NCBI GenBank assembly: GCA_026415675.1
Contig: JAOAGQ010000060.1
Span: 1 to 64,000 of the forward strand
Length of the DNA stretch: 64,000 bases
Source of the DNA: Syntrophorhabdaceae bacterium
GTDB taxonomy: Bacteria; Desulfobacterota; Syntrophorhabdia; Syntrophorhabdales; Syntrophorhabdaceae
Direction: 5' to 3'
Shown here in pieces: positions 27,928 through 36,996 of this stretch (position 1 is its first letter; each line of letters begins with the position of its first letter). A program made the translations under genes and the position numbers. The notes under the pieces are model-generated. The model was not told where the DNA came from. It did no database searches and worked only from the letters and a program-made list of their open reading frames with translations.

Positions 27928-28995
27928 ATGATAGGTAGTGTGATTTATGGGATTATTGCCCTGAGCCTTTTGATTCTGGTCCATGAACTGGGCCATTTCA
28001 TAGTGGCAAGAAAGGCAGGGGTAAAGGTGCTCTCCTTCTCCCTCGGCTTCGGGAAGAAACTCTTGAAATACAAAAGGGGTGATACAGAATATGCCCTCTC
28101 CGCAATACCCCTTGGGGGTTATGTAAAACTCCTCGGAGAATCCCCCGGAGATGAGGTACCCCCAGAGGAACTCCACAGGTCATATTACCAGAAATCACCT
28201 TTCGTGAAAATCCTCATCGCCTTTACGGGTCCTTTCTTTAACCTCTTATTCGCCTTTATCCTTTTCTTCTTTGTCTTTTTGAGTGGTTATACCGTGCTCT
28301 CCACAAAGATAGGGAATGTGGATAAAACTTACCCCGCCTATGAGGCAGGCATAAGAGAAGGGGATGTTATAGTTGCCATCGATAACGAGGCGATAACGGA
28401 ATGGTCGGATCTGATGGAGATCATGGCAAAGATAGAATTGAAACCTATAAAGGTAACCGTAAAGAGAGGGGATCAACTCCTCGATTTCATGGTGACCCCC
28501 AAAGAGGTGGAGGGAAAGAACATATTCGGGGATACCATCAAGAGAAAGGTAATAGGGGTTGGGGCCTCCAACGATTTTATAACAAAAAAGGAGGGTCTGT
28601 TCTCTGCCGTTACAAAGGCGACATACCAGACATATAATCTCACAAAAATCACCATACTGGGGATCGTGAAGCTGATCGAGGGGAGCATCTCTCCGAAACA
28701 GATCGGGGGACCCCTACTTATCCTCGAGGTTGCGGGAAAGCAGGCGAAGGAGGGGAAGAAGAACCTGATCTACTTTATCGCCATCATAAGTATAAACCTC
28801 GGTGTTATAAATCTTCTCCCTATACCGATCCTTGACGGGGGCCATATCCTCTTCCACCTTATCGAGATCATAACGAGGAGAAGGGTCTCAGAACGTTTTA
28901 TAGATGTGGCCCAGAAGGTAGGTATGGGTATCCTTGTTGTGATCATGACCCTTGCCTTTTTCAATGATATCATGAGGATGTTTTTTGGAAAATAG
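27928..28995 (+). CDS. rseP: RIP metalloprotease RseP (site-2 protease)
   Basis: A 355-residue membrane zinc protease. The HELGH motif lies in the first membrane helix (H19-E20-x-x-H23). FGKKLLKYKRGDTEYALSAIP and GGYVKLLGE follow. One PDZ domain spans about residues 125-200. The second metal-binding motif is NLLPIPILDGGH. It cleaves membrane anti-sigma factors and signal peptide remnants. It overlaps tsaB by 11 bp. Confidence 0.94.
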   Translation: MIGSVIYGIIALSLLILVHELGHFIVARKAGVKVLSFSLGFGKKLLKYKRGDTEYALSAIPLGGYVKLLGESPGDEVPPEELHRSYYQKSPFVKILIAFTGPFFNLLFAFILFFFVFLSGYTVLSTKIGNVDKTYPAYEAGIREGDVIVAIDNEAITEWSDLMEIMAKIELKPIKVTVKRGDQLLDFMVTPKEVEGKNIFGDTIKRKVIGVGASNDFITKKEGLFSAVTKATYQTYNLTKITILGIVKLIEGSISPKQIGGPLLILEVAGKQAKEGKKNLIYFIAIISINLGVINLLPIPILDGGHILFHLIEIITRRRVSERFIDVAQKVGMGILVVIMTLAFFNDIMRMFFGK

Positions 28996-29674
28996 GCTGA
29001 TCCTGGGTGTAGACAACTCACTCGATTACCTGACCGTTGTTGTTGCCTCGGGGGACTCAATTGTCGAGGAGAGGCATATCTCGAATAGAAGACCCCCTTC
29101 TCAGATACTACCCGCCTTACTCTCTGAGATGCTTAAATCAAACGGTTACAGTATCCATGATATAGGACATATAGTCGTTACACTTGGGCCTGGCTCATTC
29201 ACAGGGATCAGGGTTGCCCTTGCTTTTGTGAAGGGACTAAACGCAGGGGCAAAAATCCCTCTCATTGGTATCCCTACCCTTGATGTCCTCGCCTCCTTTT
29301 ATTCATCTTTCGATGGGTATTACATATGTCCTGTGATAGATGCAAAAAAGGGTGAGGTCTTTACCGCCCTTTACCGTTCATATAAAGGCACGATGGAAAA
29401 TATAAAGCCTTATTCTGCCATAAAGATCCATGACATAAAAGATTTTATCGAGACCCCCTGCATTCTATTTGGAAGGGGGACTGAACGATTAAAAAGAACA
29501 TTTTCTGCATCTGAGGGGGTTATCCTCGTTGAAAAAGGATTTTCAATGATCAATGGGGAGGTGCTCATCAGAGAAGGGTTGAGACGGATAGAGGAAGGAA
29601 GGGGGACGGAGATTAAACCCATATATTGCAGGAAGTCTGAAGCGGAGATCAAGTTTGATATATCTGTGACATAA
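28985..29674 (+). CDS. tsaB: tRNA threonylcarbamoyladenosine biosynthesis protein TsaB
   Basis: A 229-residue ASKHA-fold protein (LILGVDNSLDYLTVV, VTLGPGSFTGIRVALAFVKG, PVIDAKKGEVF). TsaB scaffolds TsaD and TsaE in making the t6A37 tRNA modification. The start is a TTG at 28985 within the rseP 3' end. The C-terminal half is divergent, as usual for TsaB. It ends the rpsB-to-tsaB series. Confidence 0.88.
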   Translation: MENRLILGVDNSLDYLTVVVASGDSIVEERHISNRRPPSQILPALLSEMLKSNGYSIHDIGHIVVTLGPGSFTGIRVALAFVKGLNAGAKIPLIGIPTLDVLASFYSSFDGYYICPVIDAKKGEVFTALYRSYKGTMENIKPYSAIKIHDIKDFIETPCILFGRGTERLKRTFSASEGVILVEKGFSMINGEVLIREGLRRIEEGRGTEIKPIYCRKSEAEIKFDISVT

Positions 29675-29705
29675 GGGGTATATCCATTTACACATCAGAA
29701 TCCGT

Positions 29706-29734
29706 TTAAATTCAAATGCCATTTATTGTATAAT
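29706..29734 (+). promoter_or_regulatory. Predicted promoter of the homocysteine biosynthesis gene, flanked by direct repeats
   Basis: A perfect -10 TATAAT (29729-29734) has a weak -35 TTAAAT (29706-29711) 17 bp upstream. The ten-base sequence AATGCCATTT occurs at 29715-29724 and again at 29737-29746, exactly 22 bp apart and on either side of the -10. This fits two same-face binding sites for a regulator. Confidence 0.55.
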
Positions 29735-29781
29735 CTAATGCCATTTCAGGATATCTAACAAAGAGATGAGAGGAGATGCCG

Positions 29782-31008
29782 TTGAAGACGATAGATGAGA
29801 TAAACGAAAAGATAAAAAGCGGTAAGGTTGTTGTTGTAACAGCGGAGGAGATGGTGGAGATAGCGAAGGAGAAGGGGATGAAAAAGGCGGCCGAATATGT
29901 GGATGTCGTTACCACAGGAACCTTCGGACCCATGTGCAGTAGCGGTATGTTTATGAACCTCGGCCACTCAAAACCCCGCATCAAGATAGGGGGTGGGAAG
30001 TGTCTTTTAAACGATGTACCTGCCTACTGCGGGATTGCCGCGGTAGATATCTATCTCGGGGCGACGAGCATACCCGATGATGATCCTCGAAATATGGTCT
30101 ATCCCGGAGAGTTCAAATACGGTGGAGGACATGTAATAGAAGAGTTTATAAGGGGTAAGGATATAAGGCTCGTCGCATACGGCTACGGGACAGACTGTTA
30201 CCCGAACAAGAGAATCGAGACTTATATAAACAAGGAAAATGTAAACGAGGCATACCTTTACAATCCGAGAAACAGCTACCAGAACTATAATGTGGCGGTG
30301 AACCTTTCAAACAGGATTTTATACACCTATATGGGCATTCTAAAACCGAGACTTCAGAGCGCCAATTATTGTAGCGCAGGACAACTCTCCCCTCTTTTAA
30401 AAGACCCAAAGTATAGAACAATCGGCATCGGGACTAGGATCTTCTTAGGCGGTGGGATAGGATACGTTGCATGGAACGGTACACAGCATAACCCGGATGT
30501 GCTGAGAAGCGAAGATGGTCTCCCCAGGGCAGGGGCAGGCACAATAGCTACCATAGGGGATGCCAAACAGATGGACAGCAAATTCGTGAGGGGGGCCAGC
30601 TTCATCGGGTATGGGGTCTCCCTCTTTATAGGATTGGGCATACCGATCCCTGTTCTCGATGAAGAAATGGCATATTATACATCAAGGAGTGACGAAGATT
30701 TCTATGCCCAGGTGGTGGACTACAGTAACGATTACCCTAACAGGATACCGAAGAGCTTGGGAGAGGTAAACTACGCCCAACTTAGATCAGGAAAAATAAA
30801 CCTGGCAGGTACAGAAATACCGGCATTCCCCATATCGAGCTATTCAAAGGCAAGAGAAATAGCCTCCATATTAAAGGCCTGGATAAAAGAGGGGAGTTTT
30901 CTCCTTACAAACCCTGTGGCCCCCATACCAGGGGTAGGTTCGGGGATCAAAATGAATACCCTTGAAGAGAGGGTGCCTGATATTCTATTTACAGGAGAAA
31001 CTGAATAG
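29782..31008 (+). CDS. Homocysteine biosynthesis protein (HcyBio, DUF39)
   Basis: A protein of about 408 residues from the DUF39/HcyBio family (DEINEKIKSGKVVVVTAEEM, TGTFGPMCSSGMFMNLGH, VPAYCGIAAVDIYLGAT, the IFLGGGIGYVAWNGTQH motif). In methanogens and some anaerobic bacteria, this family assimilates sulfide into homocysteine from aspartate semialdehyde. I see Cys residues at MCSSG and at AYCG. I place the start at TTG 29782, 6 nt after AGGAG; the ATG at 29776 directly abuts that site. The usual NIL-ferredoxin partner is not adjacent. Confidence 0.87.
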   Translation: MKTIDEINEKIKSGKVVVVTAEEMVEIAKEKGMKKAAEYVDVVTTGTFGPMCSSGMFMNLGHSKPRIKIGGGKCLLNDVPAYCGIAAVDIYLGATSIPDDDPRNMVYPGEFKYGGGHVIEEFIRGKDIRLVAYGYGTDCYPNKRIETYINKENVNEAYLYNPRNSYQNYNVAVNLSNRILYTYMGILKPRLQSANYCSAGQLSPLLKDPKYRTIGIGTRIFLGGGIGYVAWNGTQHNPDVLRSEDGLPRAGAGTIATIGDAKQMDSKFVRGASFIGYGVSLFIGLGIPIPVLDEEMAYYTSRSDEDFYAQVVDYSNDYPNRIPKSLGEVNYAQLRSGKINLAGTEIPAFPISSYSKAREIASILKAWIKEGSFLLTNPVAPIPGVGSGIKMNTLEERVPDILFTGETE

Positions 31009-31069
31009 TACAGGGAACGGCGATCGTCTCAACTTATGACACAACATTTTCTTTTATAAAAAGGGAAAT

Positions 31070-32074
31070 ATGAAAAAAAAGGCGGTAGCACTGTTATCCG
31101 GAGGACTGGATAGCGTCCTTTCGATAAAGCTTATGCTCGAACAGGGGGTTGAGGTAGTTGCCTTCCACTTTACATCATATTTTGCAGGGAGTAAGGAGAA
31201 GATCAGGCGGCCCATGGCGATTAAAGCAGCGGAAGAACTGGGGGTAGATATCATCGTAAAGCATTACGGTATGGAATATATCGATGTTGTAAGGTCACCG
31301 CGGTACGGCTACGGAAAGCATATCAACCCCTGCATAGACTGTAAGATATTTATGCTGAAAAAGGCAGGGGAGATCATGGAAGAGGTAGGGGCAGGGTTCA
31401 TCGTAACAGGGGAGGTCCTTGGTCAGAGACCTATGTCCCAGAAGAGGAACACGATGAACCTGATAGAAAAGGCAAGCGGTTTAAAAGGGCTTATACTTAG
31501 ACCTTTATCGGCAAAGTATTTTCCCCCCACATTGCCTGAGATAGAAGGTGTGGTTGAAAGGGAGAGGCTTCTCGATATTTCGGGAAGGTCGAGGGCTATC
31601 CAGTATAGACTTGCCAGTGAATTTAAACTGAGTGCCTTTGGGAGTCCTGCCGGGGGGTGCCTTCTTACAGACCCTATTTATGCGATAAAACTTAAGAACC
31701 TCTTTGAGAGGGATCAAGGGTTTACGGAAAGGGATATTGAGCTTCTAAGTATCGGTCGCCACTTCTGGCTTAACACTTCCACAAAACTTATCCTCGGCAG
31801 AAACCAGAGGGAAAACGAGATGCTCGAGTCATTATGGATAGCGCCTTATGCCCTACTATACCCTTTCGGTTTCAGGGGTCCTGTCGGGATTGTCAAAGGT
31901 ATACTCGATGGGGTAAACTTAAGATTAGCGGCAAACCTGATAGGCTATTACGGGAAACAAGAAGGCCCTTATATATCGGTTATTGAGGTAAAAAAGGGGG
32001 AGAGTATCCTCCATACCGTGGAGAGGATTATGGATGTGGAACCGGAGAAAATGATAACAGGGGAGGATAAGTGA
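31070..32074 (+). CDS. PP-loop ATPase, tRNA-thiolation (MnmA/ThiI-like) family
   Basis: A 334-residue protein. The N-terminal PP-loop SGGLDS (residues about 10-15) adenylates substrates. Two Cys motifs sit where MnmA has its catalytic pair: HINPCIDCK and SPAGGCLLTDP. GEVLGQRPMSQKR and ILRPLSAKYFPPT are typical of a group often annotated as tRNA 4-thiouridine synthase-like. There is no THUMP or rhodanese domain. A role in sulfur transfer to tRNA is likely; the exact nucleoside is unknown. The ATG at 31070 follows AAAGGGAAAT. Confidence 0.72.
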   Translation: MKKKAVALLSGGLDSVLSIKLMLEQGVEVVAFHFTSYFAGSKEKIRRPMAIKAAEELGVDIIVKHYGMEYIDVVRSPRYGYGKHINPCIDCKIFMLKKAGEIMEEVGAGFIVTGEVLGQRPMSQKRNTMNLIEKASGLKGLILRPLSAKYFPPTLPEIEGVVERERLLDISGRSRAIQYRLASEFKLSAFGSPAGGCLLTDPIYAIKLKNLFERDQGFTERDIELLSIGRHFWLNTSTKLILGRNQRENEMLESLWIAPYALLYPFGFRGPVGIVKGILDGVNLRLAANLIGYYGKQEGPYISVIEVKKGESILHTVERIMDVEPEKMITGEDK

Positions 32075-32730
32075 GAATATCGAAAGACCTATATGTGTAT
32101 CCCTGGACATCTTACAGGGAGAATAACTGTAACACCGTATTCATAGACGGGGAACTACCGTTGATAATAGACCCCGGTCATATGCACCTCTTTGGCCATA
32201 TAATCGAGGGGATGGCGATCGACGGGAAGGATGTAAATTCGGTGAAATGCATCCTTTGCACCCACTGTCATCCCGACCACATTGAGGCGATATCGGGTTT
32301 TGACAGAGATCTCCTTGTAGGCATGGGAGAAAAGGAGTATGAATATCTATTAAATGATGGCAAAGAGCTTTTTATCGCCACAGGAACAAGGATACCTGAG
32401 ACGCCGATAAAACTCCTCTTGGGAGAGGGGGAATTAAAGATCTCCGGGAAGAGATTCAGGGTGATCCATACCCCCGGTCACTCCCCGGGTTCGATATGTC
32501 TATACTGGGAGGACGAAGGGGTATTGATAACAGGGGATACGGTCTTTTATCTCGGGGTGGGCAGGACAGATTTTAAGGGTGGAGATATAGACGCCCTTGA
32601 AGAGAGTATCGAACGTCTATCCCGTTTTGATGCGGATCTCATGATCCCCGGTCATGGAGAGATACTGAAGGGAAAAAAGACGATCGAGAGAAATTTTAGT
32701 GCGATCCTCGAAGAATTTTTTAACCGATGA
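32071..32730 (+). CDS. MBL-fold metallo-hydrolase (glyoxalase II-like)
   Basis: A 219-residue metallo-beta-lactamase-fold protein with THCHPDHIEAI as the metal motif (HxHxDH variant), then HTPGHSPGSICLY, ITGDTVFY and IPGHGE for the remaining ligands. The start is a GTG that overlaps the previous stop (GTGA, 4 bp), so the two are coupled. Substrate unknown: glyoxalase II, persulfide dioxygenase-like or general thioester hydrolase are possible. Coupling to a sulfur gene slightly favours a thiol substrate (inference). Confidence 0.75.
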   Translation: MRISKDLYVYPWTSYRENNCNTVFIDGELPLIIDPGHMHLFGHIIEGMAIDGKDVNSVKCILCTHCHPDHIEAISGFDRDLLVGMGEKEYEYLLNDGKELFIATGTRIPETPIKLLLGEGELKISGKRFRVIHTPGHSPGSICLYWEDEGVLITGDTVFYLGVGRTDFKGGDIDALEESIERLSRFDADLMIPGHGEILKGKKTIERNFSAILEEFFNR

Positions 32731-34931
32731 AAGAGGCGATGAAAGATAAGGGGAAGATCCGCCCCGGGCCCTTCTTTAGAGAATTGTACGAATCGGCAGC
32801 CCGTTATATCTTCAAGCTATATTTCCGTATTTTCCATAACATAAAGATCATAGGACTAAACAATGTCCCTAAAAAGGCGGGCAGACTCATAATCATCTCC
32901 AACCACACCTGTCTCCTCGATGGATTACTCATTTGGACGTATCTTCAGTTCAAATTCAAGATCATAGTGGATAGGAAAAGGGCCCAGGAGATTCTTTTGA
33001 GACCATTTATGAAAAATAGGTATACCGTGCCCATAGACTCTATGAACCCCTATTCTCTGAAGGGTGTCATAGAAAAGGTCATGGAAGGTATACCCCTTCT
33101 TATATTTCCGGAAGGGAGGATGACCCGAACGGGTAGTATAATGAAGATATACGAAGGCACCGGCTTTGTGGCGTATAAGACAGAGGCAGAGATACTGCCC
33201 ATCCATATAAAAGGGGGTTATGACACCATATTTTCGAGGAAAAAAGGGGGCAGGAGGATTTTTGCCCCCATAACCATGACGATAGGCAAGGTCCAAAGAC
33301 CTGTAAACGTTAAGGAATATCTCCCCAAGGAAAGAAAAAGACGATCCGCAGAGGAAATCTACAGGATTCTCTCCGAGATAGGATATGAGGCGAATAACGC
33401 CCCCTCGACCCTTTCCGCGGAGTTTATAAAGATATGTAAAAAAAACGGTAAAAAGACCCTGTACAGGGACGCAACGGGAACGACCGTAAGTTACAGGAGG
33501 GGTTTGATAGGTGCCTTTGTCCTTGGACGCTATATTTCACGGTTTAAAGACAGGCACATAGGTATTCTCCTTCCCAACCTTGTCATCACGGCCCTTATCT
33601 TTATGGGTCTACAGCTGTTCAGAAAGGTCCCTGTGTTTTTAAACTATTCCGGGGGACGAAGGGCCCTGGAACACGCAATTGAGATATCTGACCTCGAACT
33701 GATCCTGACATCCCGAAAGTTTTTAAACACGATAAAGCTCGATCAGGCTGCCTTAAAAGGGAAAAAATTACTTTTTTTGGAGGATCTAAAAGATCAACTG
33801 GGGGTACCCCAAAAGATAAGAGCGATATTCGATTATATCGGGGCAGCGAAATACAGGGCCTTTAAGGAGGGGGATGAGAAGGAGACGGCGGTAATACTCT
33901 TTACCTCCGGTTCAGAGGGGCAACCAAAGGGTGTATGTCTCTCCCACGAGAATATCATCTCCAATATCCATCAGGCATTGACGAAGGTGGATGTGAATGA
34001 TTCCGATTATTTTATGAACGCCCTGCCGATGTTTCATAGCTTTGGGCTTATCACAGGGACTATCCTTCCCATGTTTGTCGGGGCGAAGACATTCCTGTAT
34101 GTAAGCCCTCTCCACTACAGGATCATTCCTGAGATCATCTACGACCAGGGATGCACAATCCTTATGGGGACCAACACCTTTTTGAATGGATACTGGAGGA
34201 AGGCCCATCCCTATGACTTTCAGACCATACGCTATATCTTCGCAGGGGCTGAGCCCTTAAGCGACATTGTCTTTGAGAGATATGCGAAGACATACGGAAT
34301 AAGGGTCTTTTCAGGATACGGTATAACCGAATGTTCCCCCATCATCAGTATAAACCACCCCCTCGAGTACCGTTATGGCACCGTAGGGAGATTCCTTCCG
34401 GGGATTGAATACAGGATAAAACCCGTTGAGGGTATTGAGGGTAAAGAGGGGGATGCCGGTCTCCTCTTTGTTAAGGGAAAAAACGTGATGAAGGGATATC
34501 TAAAGAACGAGGAGGCGAACAAAAAGTATATTGAAGAGGATGGGGGATGGTATGACACCGGTGACATCGTCGAGATAACAGGGGATGGCTTTATAAGGAT
34601 CATAGGGAGGATGAAGAGGTTCTCAAAAATAAGCGGTGAGATGGTCTCCCTGAGTGCCATTGAGGAGGCGTTAATCAAGGAATTAGGGGATAAAAAGAGT
34701 ATCGCTACTGTTGCAGTAAAGGACGAAAAAAAGGGTGAAAAGATTGTTCTGGTTACGGATGATCCTTCCTTGGATATAAAAGAGGTAAGGGAAAGGCTTA
34801 AAATGCACGGTTTTTCTGAACTTGCCTACCCGAAAGAGATTTTTTATTTAAAAGAGATACCAAAGCTGGGCACCGGAAAGGTCGACTATGTAGGATTGAA
34901 GGGTATACTGGAAGATACGATAAAACGGTAA
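32727..34931 (+). CDS. Acyltransferase-acyl-ACP/CoA ligase fusion (Aas-like)
   Basis: A 734-residue fusion. Residues about 30-215 are a PlsC-type acyltransferase with SNHTCLLDG (H60-x4-D65) and FPEGRMT (127-133). Residues about 225-734 are an AMP-forming ligase with VILFTSGSEGQPKG near 389-402, GYGITECSP and YDTGDIVEI. The domain order matches the enzymatic part of E. coli Aas, which re-acylates lysophospholipids, but no transporter domain is present. It overlaps the hydrolase by 4 bp. The exact acyl acceptor is unknown. Confidence 0.82.
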   Translation: MKEAMKDKGKIRPGPFFRELYESAARYIFKLYFRIFHNIKIIGLNNVPKKAGRLIIISNHTCLLDGLLIWTYLQFKFKIIVDRKRAQEILLRPFMKNRYTVPIDSMNPYSLKGVIEKVMEGIPLLIFPEGRMTRTGSIMKIYEGTGFVAYKTEAEILPIHIKGGYDTIFSRKKGGRRIFAPITMTIGKVQRPVNVKEYLPKERKRRSAEEIYRILSEIGYEANNAPSTLSAEFIKICKKNGKKTLYRDATGTTVSYRRGLIGAFVLGRYISRFKDRHIGILLPNLVITALIFMGLQLFRKVPVFLNYSGGRRALEHAIEISDLELILTSRKFLNTIKLDQAALKGKKLLFLEDLKDQLGVPQKIRAIFDYIGAAKYRAFKEGDEKETAVILFTSGSEGQPKGVCLSHENIISNIHQALTKVDVNDSDYFMNALPMFHSFGLITGTILPMFVGAKTFLYVSPLHYRIIPEIIYDQGCTILMGTNTFLNGYWRKAHPYDFQTIRYIFAGAEPLSDIVFERYAKTYGIRVFSGYGITECSPIISINHPLEYRYGTVGRFLPGIEYRIKPVEGIEGKEGDAGLLFVKGKNVMKGYLKNEEANKKYIEEDGGWYDTGDIVEITGDGFIRIIGRMKRFSKISGEMVSLSAIEEALIKELGDKKSIATVAVKDEKKGEKIVLVTDDPSLDIKEVRERLKMHGFSELAYPKEIFYLKEIPKLGTGKVDYVGLKGILEDTIKR

Positions 34932-34955
34932 CATGAATACTTCGACCTTCTGTCA

Positions 34956-34976
34956 AAAATAGATTCAACCTATTTT
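34956..34976. terminator. Weak inverted repeat between convergent genes
   Basis: AAAATAG (34956-34962) and CTATTTT (34970-34976) form a 7-bp AT-rich inverted repeat in the 62-bp gap between the acyl-ligase fusion and tctA, which converge. It may act as a bidirectional terminator, but the stem has little GC. Confidence 0.3.
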
Positions 34977-34993
34977 CCCCATAAACATAACCC

Positions 34994-36493
34994 TTAATCG
35001 TCCGGGAGGCTCGATAATTTTTTTCTCTGGGTCAGGATGGGGATGATAATAAGGATTGCCGCTACGATCAAGAACATAAGGGATATGGGCCTTGTGAAGA
35101 ATATGGAGAATCCTCCGTGTGACATGATAAGGGCCCTTCTCAGAGAGGTCTCAAGTTTTTGTCCAAGGACAAGGGCAAGGATCAGAGGGGCCCCATCGTA
35201 TCCGAACTTTTTCATTAAAAAACCGAGCACCCCAAAAACGAGCATTATTACAACATCAGAGATCGAATTTTCAAGACTATAGGAACCTATTAGGCAGAAT
35301 AAAAGGATAAGGGGATAGAGGAGATAATACGGGACTTTAAGTACCTTAACCCAGAGGGGTATCAGAGGGAGGTTGAGGACGAGGAGCATACCGTTGCCTA
35401 TGTACATGCTTACTATTGTGCCCCAGAAAAGATCCGGGGCATTAACCATCAAAAGGGGGCCGGGCTGGAGGCCGTGTATCATGAGGGCCCCGAGAAGGAT
35501 GGCCATCACCGGATTTGCAGGGATACCGAGGGTGAGAAGCGGTATAAAAGCCCCGCCCGCAGCGGAATTATTAGCCGCCTCTGGGCCTGCTACACCTTGA
35601 ATAGCACCATTACCGAATTCTTCAGGCCTTTTCGAAACCTTTTTCTCGATAGCATAGGAGGCAAAGGAGGCGATAACAGCCCCACCCCCGGGGATTATGC
35701 CGAGAAAAAAACCGAGGATCGAGCCCCTAATTATAGACCATATAGACTCAGCCCAATCTCTAATCGATGGAAACAGGTTTTTTACCTTTGTGGTTAAAAC
35801 ATCCCTTTTTATATCCTTTTCAAGGTTTATTAAGACTTCTGAAATACCGAAGAGGCCCATGGCAACAGGAACCACCCCGATACCATCTAAAAGGCTCTGT
35901 ATATTGAAGGTAAAACGGTACTTTCCCGCTATGGTATCCATACCGACTCCGCTCAATATAAGCCCAACCCCTGCCATCATGAGGGATTTTATCATAGAGC
36001 CACTGCTGAGATACGTCAAAACCGTAATACCCACGACCATTAACGAAAAATATTCAGGGGGGCCAAAGGCCAGGGCGAGATTTGATAGAAAAGGACCTAC
36101 TATAGTTAAGGCCATAACGGCTATCGTTCCTGCGATAAAAGAGCCAAAGGCGGCGATACCAAGGGCAGCCCCTGCCCTCCCCTTTTTTGCCATCTGATAA
36201 CCATCGAGACAGGTAACCACAGAGGCGGCCTCCCCCGGGATATTTACAAGGATCGATGTCGTTGAGCCGCCGTACATGGCTCCATAGTATATGCCGGCAA
36301 GCATGATTGTGGCCGATACAGGGGCTACTTTAAAAGTTGTGGGGAGAAGAAGGGCGATCGCGGCGGCAGGACCCAAGCCTGGCAGGACACCCACCAGGGT
36401 ACCTATCAGCACACCTGCAAAACAGTACATCAGATTTATCGGCTGAAGGGCAACCTGAAAACCATAACCTACATTCTGAATGATCTCGACCAT
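34994..36493 (-). CDS. tctA: Tripartite tricarboxylate transporter, large membrane subunit TctA
   Basis: A 499-residue protein with about 12 membrane segments. TctA family motifs are GTLVGVLPGLGPAAAIALLLP near the N-terminus, YYGAMYGGSTTSILVNIPGEA, and the GGIIPGGGAVIASFASYA-like repeat (FFLGIIPGGGAVIAS). It forms the Na+- or H+-driven channel of TTT carriers for carboxylates. The operon order here is tctC, tctC, tctB, tctA. No substrate can be deduced from the sequence. Confidence 0.93.
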   Translation of the reverse strand: MVEIIQNVGYGFQVALQPINLMYCFAGVLIGTLVGVLPGLGPAAAIALLLPTTFKVAPVSATIMLAGIYYGAMYGGSTTSILVNIPGEAASVVTCLDGYQMAKKGRAGAALGIAAFGSFIAGTIAVMALTIVGPFLSNLALAFGPPEYFSLMVVGITVLTYLSSGSMIKSLMMAGVGLILSGVGMDTIAGKYRFTFNIQSLLDGIGVVPVAMGLFGISEVLINLEKDIKRDVLTTKVKNLFPSIRDWAESIWSIIRGSILGFFLGIIPGGGAVIASFASYAIEKKVSKRPEEFGNGAIQGVAGPEAANNSAAGGAFIPLLTLGIPANPVMAILLGALMIHGLQPGPLLMVNAPDLFWGTIVSMYIGNGMLLVLNLPLIPLWVKVLKVPYYLLYPLILLFCLIGSYSLENSISDVVIMLVFGVLGFLMKKFGYDGAPLILALVLGQKLETSLRRALIMSHGGFSIFFTRPISLMFLIVAAILIIIPILTQRKKLSSLPDD

Positions 36494-36502
36494 ATTGACA
36501 TC

Positions 36503-36982
36503 CTAAAATTTATACATCAGAGATTCGAGTATCCCCTTGGGGAGTTGAGATTTAAGCCCTGTCTCAAAAAGAAGGTATGAGAGGACCGCGACCAGGACAC
36601 TCAACAAAAGGGCGTACCACCACCTCTTCCTCTCTATAAAACCGAGGAGAAACAAAAAAAGTAGAAAGGTAACGATTATGAAACCGAGACGTTCCATGAA
36701 GAATGCGTATAAAAAAAGGGCTATAAGGACAGAAATCAATTTTGTCCAGTTAGATGTCCCCTCTGCCTTGCCCTTTTCCTTCGTATCCTTAGAAGATTTC
36801 CTCCCAAAGGTCTTTGCCATAACGATCAATGAAAGAATCGCAATGAATATACTCGTCCAGAAGAACAAAAATCCGGGGCCAGGCTGATTCACCTGACCCA
36901 GGCCCATCTTAAAGGATTCGTATGCGATAAATATAGAGAAGAGAAGCCAGAAAAGGGCACTCCATCTGTCCGATTTTTCCAT
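36503..36982 (-). CDS. tctB: Tripartite tricarboxylate transporter, small membrane subunit TctB
   Basis: A 159-residue protein with four predicted membrane spans (residues about 9-24, 40-58, 85-118 as two, 125-145) and the usual TctB FKMGLGQVNQPGPGFLFFW segment. It pairs with TctA. The gene lies 9 nt upstream of tctA and 14 nt downstream of the first binding-protein gene. Confidence 0.88.
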   Translation of the reverse strand: MEKSDRWSALFWLLFSIFIAYESFKMGLGQVNQPGPGFLFFWTSIFIAILSLIVMAKTFGRKSSKDTKEKGKAEGTSNWTKLISVLIALFLYAFFMERLGFIIVTFLLFLFLLGFIERKRWWYALLLSVLVAVLSYLLFETGLKSQLPKGILESLMYKF

Positions 36983-36996
36983 TTTATCGGGTTATC

